Source: Sambucus nigra (lineage: Eukaryota > Streptophyta > Magnoliopsida > Dipsacales > Adoxaceae). Taken from it: 64,000 nucleotides of DNA. Location of the stretch: NCBI GenBank assembly GCA_949130495.1, contig OX422219.1:267453111-267517110 (forward strand), in the 5' to 3' direction. The translations under genes were made by a program, and so were the position numbers. Positions 34,701-46,500 of this stretch are shown piece after piece. A model generated the notes under the pieces. That model searched no databases, was not told the DNA's origin, and saw only the letters and a program-made list of their open reading frames with translations. The number at the start of each line of letters is the position of its first letter. The first letter of the stretch is position 1.

Positions 34701-34872
34701 ATTTGGTTAGAAAGGTTAAAAATGGTTTTGACACTTAGCTTAATTAATTAGGGTGTTAATTTGGAAAAGTTTATTTTTACGACAGTGATGCTAAGAATGA
34801 ACCAACTGTTCACCTTGATTTTAATTTAATAAAGGAGTGATCGCCCGGTATTTAATTAGGCGGGGTGTCACA
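31799..34872 (+). repeat. Full 3' LTR of the Tekay element (3.07 kb)
   Basis: TGTAATACCCCG to GGTGTCACA, TG...CA. A leader-like segment at about 32325-32480 (GAGAAGAGAGGAGAGAGCTC, then a short ATG frame) may mark the transcribed start. The GATCGATCGATCG cluster lies at 32920-33020 and contains one extra 22-bp unit (GAGCATAGAGCTTCGATCGA-type) compared with the inverted copy. Short frames conserved between LTR copies here (for example 34426-34608) are by-products of duplication, not genes. Confidence 0.9.
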
Positions 34873-36080
34873 CACAACTAGCCCATTGACTGGAACATGT
34901 TGACTGTGGTGGTACAATTTTGGTACCCCGAGGATCATATTTTTTGTTTTGGCTTGGGCGAGGTCTGCCCGACCTCCTATGAGGAGTTTTCTACTATGCT
35001 GGTGGTAAATCCTAGTGAGGCAACAACCATGTCTGAAATCTCTCGGTGTCCTCAGGAACTAGTAGCGGAATCTCTCCATATTTGTCCCTTGGTGGCTTGA
35101 TCACTGGTTAGTGGAAGAATAATCACCCTCCCGGTTGTGATGTATTCCATGCGTCTACGACATATCAATGATGTGTGCTATACTGGAGTCGTTTCCCTTG
35201 GCTATACTTTCAATGTGACCGTTGGTGACTAGGGACCTGTTGGTGGACACTTAAGTAGCTTCCATTACTGCATGTATGTTATATAATTGCAATCCTGCGG
35301 TGGTGATACTGACAGAGATGCTGAATGGTCTAGATGCTTAACGATAAGGCCATTTTGATTTTCTTAGAGGTAGCCCATTTATGGTGTTCATGTGGTTGTC
35401 TGAGAGATTTTGCTTGGAGGACTCCCTAGATATCCTTAGGAAGGTTTTCCTAAGTTCTTCACCCACTTTTCCATTAGCTTTAGCCTAACTACAAAGAACT
35501 GGGAAAAATAGTTTGTGAAGCACGGGGCTCGATGTTTGCCTTGGTCTGTACCCTAGTGGGGGAAGTTGCAGCCCATTCGAGAATTGGGGAATACCAGTAT
35601 GTTCGGTGGTTTGGCCTCTGGCAGACATCCTTCTACATTCCTTGGAATCTCGGGCATCAAGTTGGATGGGAACAGATTGTGCCTTCTCGTATTCTAGACT
35701 TCTTCATTATAGAGGATTTAACGAAAGGCATGCGCATGGGATTAGAATCTTTGTGGGATAGTCACTGACCTTAAACCCATCCTTCTCATTCTGTTGGCAG
35801 ATTTTGGCAAGTTTTAAGTACTACATGATATAGTTATGGCGACGGGTAGTGGCTAAGATATTAGCCAATGAGACCGGGTAGATATGGCTTGCTATGTTTG
35901 ACACTATGGAGGAGGGCGTATTGGTTTTCCCCAGATTTGTCTGGGATTATCATTCCATGGAGTGAATTCGATATTCCATCTAGGTAAGAGAAGTTTGGGG
36001 GCCTCAATATGTAGATGGTAATGGAGTTGGATCCTCTGGCAGCTGCGGGTAGGGCCTTTTTGTGAAGGTGGGGATTATTT
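34873..36080 (+). pseudogene. DUF7745-like antisense gene, second part
   Basis: Resumes after the second CACAA with IDWNMLTVVVQFWYPEDHIF and then CFGLGEVCPTSYEEFSTML. This FW.P....F.FG..E.CPT..E pattern is typical of the plant DUF7745 family. Further frames around 35530-35760 (ARSMFALVCTLVGEVAAHSR, then WGQ-like and PSRILDFFI segments) and near 35890-36060 fit the rest of the domain with several stops. DUF7745 proteins are of unknown function and are found mostly in repeat contexts. Its 3' end lies about 500 bases from the integrase tail of the Tat element on the other strand, so it is best read as that element's antisense ORF. The family name is from recall. Confidence 0.52.
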
Positions 36081-36589
36081 GTGTTTATTTGAAGCTTTCA
36101 TGATGGTTTTGGTTGTATATTTGGTAGGTGGGAATAAGGTTGTTTAGGAGTATATTGGTTTGGTTTGGTTTGGATTGGTTTATTTTTAGGGCAATTAGGT
36201 TGATGGGGGAAGTCGTTTTACTCCCTACGATGATATTTCATGTAATCATACCCGGTTTCCTAAATGGAATAAAAATGAATTTAATTATATTGTTGTGCCT
36301 CTTGATGTGTTTTACATTTGAATTATCTATACTAATCTCTAAGTCATACATAATCCTTTAGTTCAAGTAAATGATAAAATGAACTATCATTTTCGGAGGT
36401 AAGAAAAGAATAACATTTTGTGAAAAAGAAGGGGCTCATGTCCACGTAAGGCGTATGAGCTACCTACGTACCTCTCGGGGTTTTGAAAATTTTTGAAGTT
36501 TCATTTTTTAAATTGAAAAGTATTTTTAGCGGATTAGGCGCCATGTAATTCTGAGTAGAGGGAAATGAAGATTTTTTTAAAATACAAAG
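36081..36589. other. Spacer between antisense gene and integrase tail
   Basis: AT-rich, no gene. Includes CTACCTACGTACCTCTCGGG at about 36460-36480. It corresponds to the 3' untranslated region of the Tat element. Confidence 0.4.
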
Positions 36590-36826
36590 GGCTGAGAAGA
36601 GTCGAAGTGTGCTGAGACTTCAGAATCAGGGTAGAATTTCTTGAGACGGTCCAGATTGACTAGACGGGCCATTTCATCTCCGTTAAGGTTGGTGAGCATA
36701 GTGGCACCACCGAATAGGATCTTCTTCACAATGTAGGGGCCACTCCAATTAGGCTTGAATTTTCCTCTTGGGTCCTAGACGAGTTCTATGATTTCTTTGA
36801 GGGCAAAATCTTTTAAGGACATGAAT
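36590..36826 (-). pseudogene. Tat integrase C-terminal tail
   Basis: Minus-strand pieces give VLKRF, DPRGKFKPNWSGPYIVKKIL, then GGATMLTNLNGDEMARLVNL and DRLKKFYPDSE. This is the PNW.GPY and NxDxLKKYY end of Tat polyproteins. It needs one frame change near 36775 and contains a stop before DPRGK. It connects to 38020 across an insert. Confidence 0.75.
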
Positions 36827-38020
36827 TTCCAATTGAGACCATGTATTGTTTTGACTTAATTTCATGAACAAAACTACGTTTGTAATATGTCATAGGGAGA
36901 TTTTTATTTTGTCACAATCCCACTTGGTCTATGACATATTGAAGAAATTGAAGAAGTTGTGGCAAAGCTTCACAGAATTAATCATGTCGAAGATTAATTA
37001 GTGCAAGTTTAATCGTATTAAAAGTTAATTGCACTTCGAGATCGCATAGGTATGAATGTGTATAATTAATGGTGCTCAGAATTATTTTTATAAAAGATAA
37101 GGATGTAATTTTATAAAGAAAAGTGTTTTGAAATGTTTTTAAAAGTCTTTTAAATGTTTACACTACGTTTTTATTCTGATATTCTGGAAATAGAGTTTGA
37201 CTTATTTGGATCTCCTTTAAAAAAAAGGTTTAAAAAAAATCAAAAAGTCAAACTGACACGTGGGCTCATTCAAACGACAAGAAATCTCATTCAAATAGGA
37301 TGCTTATGTCGCATGAACGATGTGGCTCTGTCGTTCGAACGACACAGTTTTTAAGGAAGATTTAAATCTTATTTAAAGTGTGTTAGTGTACGATCCAGTA
37401 CGAATTTTGCACATGTTTTATAAGGTTTAAAAGGCTTAAACACATCCTTAGAGTTTGCAAAGATCCGAGTTATCATTCTTATATGTTTATGTGATCTTGT
37501 TGCACTAAGAAGGTTTGTTCTACCATTATACATCAGGGTTTTATGGTGAATAAAATAGAAGGACTTCTTCTTCGACATCATAGACGTATCAAAGCCTTTC
37601 AGTGGACATCGAGATATACGTGAATGCGTGTGTTGTGGACAGGTATCGTGGAAGATGAAATTTTTGCGTGGGAACTATTGAAGAGCGGTAGATGATCAGA
37701 AGGAGCATCAAGACTCGTGGGGATCTAGTCATTGAGTAAGGATAATATGTCTTTGTAAAACCTTTGTTCATAGTGGTTATCTAGCTTGGTCTGTCCGAGG
37801 TTGTTTTCCCGTTTTGGGTTTTTTCCTCATACATCCGGTGTTGTGAGTATTATCTACTTTACTTTACTTGCTTTAATCACTAGATGTGTGTTTAGAATTA
37901 ATTAAGGTAAAATTGGTTTAAAGTAAGAATTAGTTTTTCACAACATGGTTTGGTGCACATTAAAAGTTTGATAATTTTTTGGTAAAAACTTCATTTGGTT
38001 TGAAACACACATAGTGACAA
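36827..38020. mobile_element. Unidentified insertion of about 1.2 kb inside integrase
   Basis: Integrase reading stops at GVREGDL (minus strand, near 38025) and resumes at VLKRF (near 36825), so about 1.2 kb between them is foreign. It has no coding domain. It contains GTCGTTCGAACGACACAG at about 37333-37350, related in style to the word cluster of the second Tekay LTR, and CATTCAAACGACAAG at 37268. I could not find clean termini or a target duplication. It may be a solo LTR or a non-autonomous element. Confidence 0.5.
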
Positions 38021-38980
38021 CCCCCATGTTTTTCAAATCTCCTTCTCTAACACCACAGTCCTTGAATCTCTTATTGAATAATCATGTTATTCGGTGATGG
38101 TACTTTTGTATATGATATAGATCTTTCAATCTACTTTCATCCAAGAGTGAAAACTCATCAAGATGGCTCTGATGCCAGTCTTCTTTCCTGACCTTTATTT
38201 AAAGCATAACGCATAATGAAGGTAATTCTAGCTCAATGGGTGTGACTGCATCCATATCATATACCAGAGAGTAAGGGCTAATGCCAGTAGATGCTTGAAT
38301 TGAAGTGCGATAGCCCCATAGGGTGTAAGGTATTCGATCATCCCAATACCGATAACTCTCGATCATCTTGATGATCATTTATTTGAGGATCTTATTAGAA
38401 TATTCGACTGCAGCATTAGTTTGAGGTCGGCAGGGATAAGATTTTTTCACTGAATCTAATACTTGTTGACCAATTTCATGACTTCAGCATCGAAATATAA
38501 CCCGTTGTCTAACACCAGCTTGTGCGAGACACCATTTTTACAAATGATGTTTTTTCGAATGATCTTAGCTACTGTTTTGGCATTCAGAACTATGTAGGAC
38601 TCAACTTCGACCCATTTGGTGAAGTAATCAATGGAAACTACTATAAATTCATGTTTTTTGGAGACTTAGGGTGTAACTTTTCCTATGATATTGATGCCCC
38701 ATATGGAAAATGGCCAGGGAGAGGTCATGTTGTACAATTATCACGGAGGCAAGTGTTGGAGGTTGGAATAATTTTGAATTTTAACGCATCTCCGAACATA
38801 GGCGGTACAGTCTTGAACTGTGCTAGTCAAATAGAAACCCCTTCGAATAATCTTTTTGGAGAGCATATGTCCATTCATGTGGGATCCGCACTCCCCGCTG
38901 TGGATCTTCTGCATTATCTCTTCAAGGTCAGCCGTTGCGATGCAGTGTAATTGGGTTCTATCTAAGTTTCTCTTAAACAA
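38021..38980 (-). pseudogene. Tat integrase: zinc finger and core
   Basis: The finger region reads HSGECGSHMNGHMLSKKII and ends in RCVKIQ, where the usual second Cys of K.C is lost. The core shows WGINIIGKVTP, where the first catalytic Asp is Asn, then HEFIVVSIDYFTKWVE, then VLDNGLYFDAEVM, then PYTLWGYRTSIQASTGISPY and MDAVTPIELELPS. Stops and frame changes are present. The order matches Tat integrases. Confidence 0.78.
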
Positions 38981-39379
38981 TTCTTTATCGCAAATAATGT
39001 ATTGGGCAACCAGTTTATAGAGGGTTAATCAGTTTTTCTTGTTAGAATCTTAGGGGTACCTATCGTGCTTGAGGAGGCGTAAAATATCATAGTACCAACA
39101 TTTAGTCATATCAAGATTTTCTTCTATGATGAGGTTGATGTGGTAGAAGTAGGTTGGTTTAGTCTATTTTTGGACTAGGAATGGGGCTATTATTATTCCT
39201 TCAGGAATGATGACCATGGACGCTAAGGTAGTAAGGGCATCGGCTAAATTGTTCCTTGCTTGGGGCAGGTAGTGTAAGGTGATATATTGAAATTGAGAGG
39301 CCTACTCTTCTTGGTGGGAATGGAGGGGAAAGAGTTTCTCATCCTTGACTTTCCATCTTTTGAGATCTTGATCGATGAT

Positions 39380-40291
39380 GGGGCTAAATACCCGTAGATA
39401 TCTAGGCATCATATACATTTCATGAGAACGACCTTGAGGCCTACTCTGCAGGCTACATATTCGGTCATATTATTAGTGCATGGAAAATCTAGCTTGATGG
39501 CAATAGGAGTGTTAGAGTCATTAGGGGCAAGTAGGAGTATCCCAATGTCATATCCTTTCTTGTTAGAAGCATCGTTTAAAAACATGTGACACCGGAGGTT
39601 TTATTGGGTAGTATAAAGAATATCTTCATCTGGTAACTCAAAAATCCAAACATTGGCTTCTTCTATAGGGTGGTCAACAAGGTAGTCAACTATGGATCTT
39701 ACTTTCATTGCTTTCTATGTGACATACACAATATTGAATTCGACTAGCAGCATCAACCATCGGTCCATTTGACTAGACAAATCAGGTTTCTCGAGCAAAT
39801 ATTTAATAGGATCCATCCGAGATACAAGTCAGATCAGAAAAATGAGCATGTAGTGCTGTAATTTTTGGGTGACCCGGACAAGGGCGACACATGCTTTCTC
39901 CAAGGCATTGTAGTGGTTTTGTACCCGATCAATTTTCGACTAGAGTAGTAGATGTCAATCTCTTTGTGGGATTCTTCAATGCATTTGGATAGCAGATCCC
40001 CAAATGCAGTATTTATTATGATCAAGTATAGGAGTAGAGGGAGACCAGGCTGCGGGAGTACCAGAGGTCAGGTTAGATATTTCTTGATTCAGTCAAAGGC
40101 TTCTTGACAAGATTCATTCCAGACATTGGTTGAATCCTTCCGGAGGAGTTTGAAAATGGGTTCACAAATAGAAGCCAACTCCCTGATATATTGTAATTTT
40201 TTAAGGAATACCGTAACTTCCTTTTCCGTTTGGGGTGGTAGCATTTCGAGTATGGATTTTAGTTTGGTACGACAAGCTTTAATCACCTTTT
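39380..40291 (-). pseudogene. Tat reverse transcriptase end and RNase H
   Basis: Begins right at the Tekay insertion with KACRTKLKSILEMLPPQTEK, then FLKKLQYI and EPIFKLLRKDSTNVWNES (RT connection). Then come LEKACVALVRVTQKLQHYML, MDPIKYLLEKPDL and the RNase H part GYDIGILLLAPND with NNMTEYVACRVGL. Several stops and frame changes occur. It is the direct continuation of the RT half at 50882-51345. Confidence 0.8.
40287..40291. other. Target site duplication CTTTT, left copy
   Basis: CTTTT precedes TGTGACACCCCG; an identical CTTTT follows the other terminus at 50877-50881. Confidence 0.85.
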
Positions 40292-43157
40292 TGTGACACC
40301 CCGACTAATTAAATACCGGGTAGCTACTCCTTTATTCAAATTAATACAAAATGTCAAGTTAGTTCAGTTCATAGCATCACTGTCGAAAAACATTTTAACA
40401 ATTACTAGCCACCGAATATTCAAAAAGTGAGTTGTCAATTTTAAATTAAATAAGATTAACATACAATCCATTTAAATTTTGAAATGCTAATACCATAATC
40501 ACAACACAGTCACAACAGAATAACAATGGAATAATAGTGAATCTGGAGGAATACTACTCTAAATAACCCAAATACTGAATACAGCCAAATACAAAGTCTG
40601 AATCACAAATTAATTAAATCCAAAACTTAAATAAACTGAATAAATAAACTGTCTCTAAGAGAAAAGGGGCGACATTCCCTACAGATAAATAAGTATGAAA
40701 TGGAATCAAGGTAGACAGTGGAGGCGTCTATAATTGAGGTCCTGTAACTTCCATAACAGCTACAGCACGTCACTGAAATGGAACTTCTAAGCTTGGTGTC
40801 CTTATGGCTGGGCACCTAAAAGGTTTTTACAAAAAAAATAGATTTGAAAGCAAACGGGTCAGAGCACGATTGTGAAAACAGTTTAAAATATAGCAAGTGT
40901 TTAATGTCATTGAACAGTGAATATGAAATACATGATAGTGTGTGCTCTCAGATGAGTTCGTCACCTCTCAACTAATTGTGCACGCCAATCGTAGCCGTAC
41001 CCATTCTAGGTATTCCACTATCTAACTAGACCAATCCATAACATGACTTTACTATACTATTCATGGTTTAATTCCCGACATCTTAATATAAACTAAGAGT
41101 TTTCCCATTTCTAGCACTACAAGGATGTTACATTAATTTACACTTGTACTTATATAAACATTCCGTTTCAATATTTCAGTATATCAATCTCATCATAAAT
41201 ATACAATTATGGCACCGCTATACAAAGATACGGTGCACAGATACTCTGCTATGAAATCTCGGTACATCACGTACATAAGGATCATGTATTTCGAATCTCT
41301 CAGGAAACGTTTCGATAAGTAACAATCACACATAATGGAGGCGAACATAGTTCACATCACATGGGTCACCCACATACCTACGCTCCCATGATCAGCAGAC
41401 TTATTAAGTCACCAATAAGTCATTCTCTAACCTTTGTCCTAGAGGTACCAATCTAAATCCCCTCGTAGGCACACAAAGATTAGATTGCCCTGATAGAACG
41501 CCGACCTCCCGTGATAGCAAGTATGGTAGGTATGTTATAAACAGATAACCATATATACTAAGAATTCACACATCTTAGATTTCTTATAATGTTATTAGAG
41601 GTATATTTTACATTCCGATACCGTCATTAATGAACTACGCTTACCAGTTCAAAAAATATACATTATAGATTATCAACTCCTCTCACGTCGCAAATTCCGG
41701 TACTTATCCCTTAACCCCTAGAAGTCACCCGGTCCATTATATACTTCTAAGTTTTAATCCTCAACATACTCCAAACTCACAACTATACCCACTAATCACA
41801 AGGGAAGAATTAAACTCATTTAGATAGGCCTACGGAAAGTTTAAAACTAAAATTGGTCCTAAAAAGACCATTATGTGAACTCGTTAGAAGTCACTGAAAT
41901 CTTGTTCGAACGAGGTCGTTCGAATGAGTGTTGTTCGAAGGAAATGTTTCGAACGAACTCTGAACTCGTTAGAAGTGACACTGGCATCTCGTTAGAAGCT
42001 CGTTCGAACGACCTAGGTTGATCTTCTAACGAGATGGCAAGAAACGCCCAAAATTTTTCCCCATTACGTTTTTCACCAAATTCCTTTTTCCAATTCCATC
42101 CCAAGTTCATACTAACTACGTTTTTGTGTTGGTAAACTATTCTAGGTCACCCTAAGTCATTTCATAACATATTTTTGAGGTCAAATCTTATTAATTAACA
42201 TGTAATCGCCATAAATTCCAAAATCTTACCTCAAACCCTATGAACATGAACCCAAAATTTTATTGCACCTAAATACTCATCATTAATTCGTTTTTAAATC
42301 ATCAAAGTTTAGTCTTTTGTGTACTAATTTCGTTCATAAACACTCTACATGCAATCCCTATCCAAATTTATGAGTTCCAAGACAAATACATTGAGTTTTC
42401 ATCAAAATCTTCAAAGCATATCAAATATCTACACTAAACATGGAGGAAATATTCATTTAAACTAATAACATCAAATCACTTGCCTTAGGTTTCGTTCTTC
42501 AGATTTGTTGTCGGATATTATGCTGATTCTCTCCTCTTTTCCGTCATAATCCCTTCCAAAATGATGGTGATGGGAGATGGTTTGGTTTGAAACCTCTTTC
42601 ACCTTCTCTCTCACTTCTTTAAAAACCCCCGTAGTCCACTCTTTTGTTTTTGGCTGGTAATGGCCTTAGTGGCCTCTCTAATTATATTTAATCTAACTCT
42701 AAAATTCGTGAGTTTTAATTTCTCAATTTTAAAATTACCAAAATACCCTTATGGGTTGTCGATTTGGCCTAAAAGTGCCTCGGGACCCAAACTAAACTCC
42801 CAGCTAGTGTTTTCTGACTATTTTGACCCTTCTGGTCATGTTGGCACACTCAAAATGACCATTCGATTGATAAAAATATAATTTAATTTTTAATCAAATT
42901 AAATTCATTCCTGACGGGACTGACACACGCGTCCCAACTAAATTTCCCAAATTATCATATTTCTGCCTCCTGACAATTTTAACATTTTCAATACTCATAT
43001 ATTACCATATATTCTCAGTAGTATTTTATTTTAACATCATATTCAAATACCAACTCACATCTCGCTGGTATTTATTTTCGGGTTAATTTCAAAATTAATT
43101 CTCATTTAATTCAATTAACCCAATAAATAAAAATTATTAAAGTTACGGGGTATTACG
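40292..43157 (-). repeat. 3' LTR of the second Tekay element
   Basis: 2866 bp. The minus-strand start reads CGTAATACCCC instead of TGTAATACCCC (base 43157), a likely point mutation of the terminal T. It carries a TTCGAACGA/CGTTAGAAG word cluster at 41880-42025 and a leader-like segment near 42480-42660. Confidence 0.9.
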
Positions 43158-43168
43158 TACCTCCACCT
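43158..43168 (-). promoter_or_regulatory. Polypurine tract
   Basis: The minus strand reads AGGTGGAGGTA immediately before the 3' LTR. It is weaker than the AGGGGGGAAG tract of the first Tekay element. Confidence 0.75.
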
Positions 43169-43169
43169 A

Positions 43170-46100
43170 ATAACAGAATTTTGTCCCGAAATTCGGAAAT
43201 AAAGCATACCTGGTACAAAGAACTCTCGATAGCGCTCCCGCGTCTCATCTTTGCGCTCCCATATGGACTCCTCGACATTATGATGCAGCCACTGAACACG
43301 TACTAATGGTACTATCTTCGACCTCAGTTTCCTCTCGCTGTGGTCCAGAATGGCAATTGGCCCCTCCTCATAGGAACTATCGAGTTATAGATCGATGTCC
43401 TCTAAAGAAATATGGGTATGGGCCAAATCATCCCTAAGATATCTCCTTAGCGAGGAGATAGGGAACACATCATGAATCCTATGCAAGTGCTCTAGTAACC
43501 CAATCATATACGCTACTGGCCCAATCCGCTCAAAAATAGGAAACGACCCCACATATCTTGGTGACAATTTAACCTTCTTCCCAAAATGCATAATCCCCTT
43601 CATCGGAGATACTCTGAGTAGCACCTAGTCTCCCACCTTGAACTCTCTGAAGAACCTCTTGGCATCAGCATAGCTCTTCTATCGGTCCTGAGATACCCGA
43701 ATACGACTCTGTATCATCTATATCCTTGCCGAAGTATCCTGAAAAAACTCCGGCCCAAGGAGTTTGTTGTCCCCCACCTCTAACCAACATGCTGGGGAAC
43801 GAGAAGGTCTCCCATACAAAGCCTCAAATGGAGCCATTCCAATGGTGAACTGGTAGGAGTTATTATAAGCAAACTCCACCAGTGGAAGGTACAGATCCCA
43901 ACCACCTCCAAAGTCTAGGATGCACATATGCAACATGTACTCCAACATCTGATTCGTCCTCTCGGTTTGCCCATCTCTCTGCGGGTGATACGCCGTACTC
44001 AGCCGCAACTCCGTACCCATGGCCTCCTGGAAACTCTCCCAAAATCATGAAATAAATATCTTGTCTCGTTCTGACATGATATTGAGAGGCACCCCGTGAA
44101 GTTTCACTATCTCCGCTATGAAAATTTGGGCATACTGTCCCATAGTGTAATCTGTCCATGCTGACAGAAAATGAGTAGCCTTGGTTAACCGATCCATGAT
44201 TACCCATATGGAATCATGACCCCTTTGTGACGTCGGCAACCCCATGATGAAATCCATGGAAATGCTCTCCCATTTCCACATAGGAACCTCTAACGGTTGT
44301 AGGAGTCTTGCTGGTCTTTGATGATCCAATTTTACCAGTTGATAAGTGGCACATTTTGAAACGAACTCAGCAATATATTTCTTCATCCCGCTCCACCAGT
44401 ACTGTCATCTCATGTCTTGGTACATCTTATCCCCGCCAGGATGAACTGCAAATCGCGAACCATGTGACTCTGCCATTACTACGTGTTGCAGGTCTTCCCC
44501 TTCTGGAACAACCAATCTCCCATTAAAGCGTAATCCCCCGTCTGAACTAACGGTATAGGAATCGTCTCCCTCTGCTAGTAATCGAACTATCTGCTCTTGA
44601 CATAACGAGTCTTTTGCCTGGGCCTGTATCACTCTCACAAAAATCTGAGGCATAACAGTCACGATAGACATGAATGATCGGGCCATTGCATCATGGTGTC
44701 CCAACTCCTTCCATTTTGCTTTCCACACTTTGACCACCTCACCTATTGGCCTACGGCTCAACGCTTCTGCTACCACGTTAGCCTTTCCTGGGTGGTACTG
44801 GATATCAAACTGATAATCCTTAATAAACTCAAGCCACCGACGTTGATGCATATTAACTTCCGTCTGTGTGAAGAGGTACTGTATAGACTTGTGGTGTATG
44901 AACAACAAAAATTTCTCCTCTAGGAGATAGTGTCTCAAAATTCGAAGAGCAAATACGACTGCTGCTAACTCCAAGTTGTGGGTGGGGTAATTCTTCTCAT
45001 GAGGCTTAAGATTATGGGAAGCATTCTCTATAGCCTGACTCTCCTGTTGCAGTACACCTCTAAGTCCTTGTAGGGACGCATCGGTGTAGACTAGATACTC
45101 AACTCCCGGTCTAGGCAATGCTAACACAGGCGCTAAGGTCAACTTGTCTTTCAACTCATCGAATGCCAACTGACAGGCATCGCTCCAGATAAATGGCACA
45201 CTTTTGCGAGTCAGATGTGTCAAAGAACCCGCTATCTTAGAGAAACCCCGAATAAATATCTTGTAGTATCCTGCCAAGCCCAAGAAACTACGGATCTCAG
45301 TCGGTGTCGTGGGCTTTCCCCACTCCCTCACCGCCGATACCTTTCCCGGATCAACTGATATCCCTTTGTCTGAAATGATATACCCCCAAAACTGTACCTC
45401 CTTCAGCCAAAACCCAAACTTCGCATACTTCGCATATAGCTCGTTCTGACCCAGCGTCTGCAAAACCTGTCTCAAATGCTCGGCATGCTCCTCCTCTGTC
45501 TGGGAATAAACTAGAATGTCATCGATAAAGATGATGATGAACTGGTCTAGGAACTCTCCAAACACCCTATTCATCAAGTCCATAAACACGGCAGGAGCGT
45601 TGGTTAGGCCAAAGGGCATAACCCGAAACTCATAGGAACCATATCTCATCAAGAAAGCAGTCTTCGATACATCATGTTCCCTGATACGAAACTGATGGTA
45701 TCCCGATCGCAAGTGAATCTTTGAGAAGAAACAATCTCTTCTCAACTGGTAGAATAAGTCATCGATTCGGGGCAACAGATACTTATTCCATATCATGACT
45801 TTATTCAACTCCCGATAATCTACACCCGACCTTAATGATCCATCCCTCTTCTTTACGAACAACATAGGGGCACCCCATGGCGAAGTGCTCCTACGAATAA
45901 GCCCCTGACCCAACAACTTCTCTATCTGATCCCTTAGCTCTCTCATCTCCGTTGGAGCCATACGATAAGGTGAGCGGGTAATTGGCTGAGTGCCCGACGT
46001 CAAATCGATAACAACATCTATCTCTCTTCTAGGAGGTAATCCATGTATATCCTGAAATACATCAGCGAACTCACTAACAACGGGTATCGAATAGAGTGGT

Positions 46101-46500
46101 ATTACCACTTCCTTAGAGGTCTCCTCCTCTATATAATACAAGTGTGTGGACGATCCTCCCTAAGAACGAGGCATCGCCACTAAGAACATCTCTTGCCCGG
46201 GAATGGAAAAAATAATACTTCTACTGAAACAATCAATCATGGCTTGGTACGCAACTAGCCAATCTATACCAATAATCGCATCATACTCAGTTATCTCTAA
46301 TACTAACATATCGGCAGGTAAAGTAAACCTCCAAATCTCTATACCCACACCTATACAAATAAGAGAAATCACAGAACCCCTACTCAACGGTGAATCTATG
46401 CAAGTAATCGTGCTCTATGCAGTGTCTAACAAACCCCATAATATGTGCAAATCTCGTGGCTATAAAACAGTGTGTGGCCCCCGTATCAAATAAAATACGC
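43170..46500 (-). pseudogene. Tekay pol: protease, RT, RNase H, integrase
   Basis: A 578-codon open stretch (46141-44405) holds RT ([41 protein letters not shown] at 45518-45529), RNase H ([15 protein letters not shown]) and the start of integrase ([19 protein letters not shown]). It then meets a stop where relatives read Arg. Integrase continues at 44386-44045 (MDFIMGLPTSQRG, then MSERDKIF, where the second catalytic Asp is Glu) and 44020-43718 (QTERTNQML, catalytic Glu kept). The tail at 43624-43385 has KLSPRYVGSFPIFERIGPV and then a chromodomain-position segment. Protease remnants include AIIGIDWLVAY at about 46290. Five or so stops in all; otherwise collinear with the first element. Confidence 0.9.

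Larger units (their letters stand above)
23670..34872 (+). mobile_element. Tekay/Del-type chromovirus with a palindromic 5' LTR (both outer ends U5)
   Basis: 11.2-kb element flanked by CACAA on both sides. The left end (TGTGACACCCCGCCTAATTA) is the exact reverse complement of the right end (TAATTAGGCGGGGTGTCACA). The order is inverted LTR arm (23670-25685), plus-oriented LTR 3' part (25686-27440), tRNA-Met primer site, gag remnant, protease-RT-RNaseH-integrase, purine tract and full 3' LTR (31799-34872). The normal 5' LTR start (TGTAATACCCCG) is absent. Pol similarity, a 3-kb LTR and a chromodomain-position tail place it with Tekay/Del. Gag lacks the capsid region and pol has stops, so it is dead. 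It is inserted inside a DUF7745-like antisense gene. Confidence 0.88.

Noticed and set aside
23670..34872. Reading the element as a terminal-inverted-repeat DNA transposon
   Set aside because: It contains RT, RNase H, integrase, primer site and purine tract; the long inverted ends are LTR sequence and the duplication is 5 bp.
38522..38950. 142-codon plus-strand frame
   Set aside because: It is a shadow of the Tat integrase on the minus strand.
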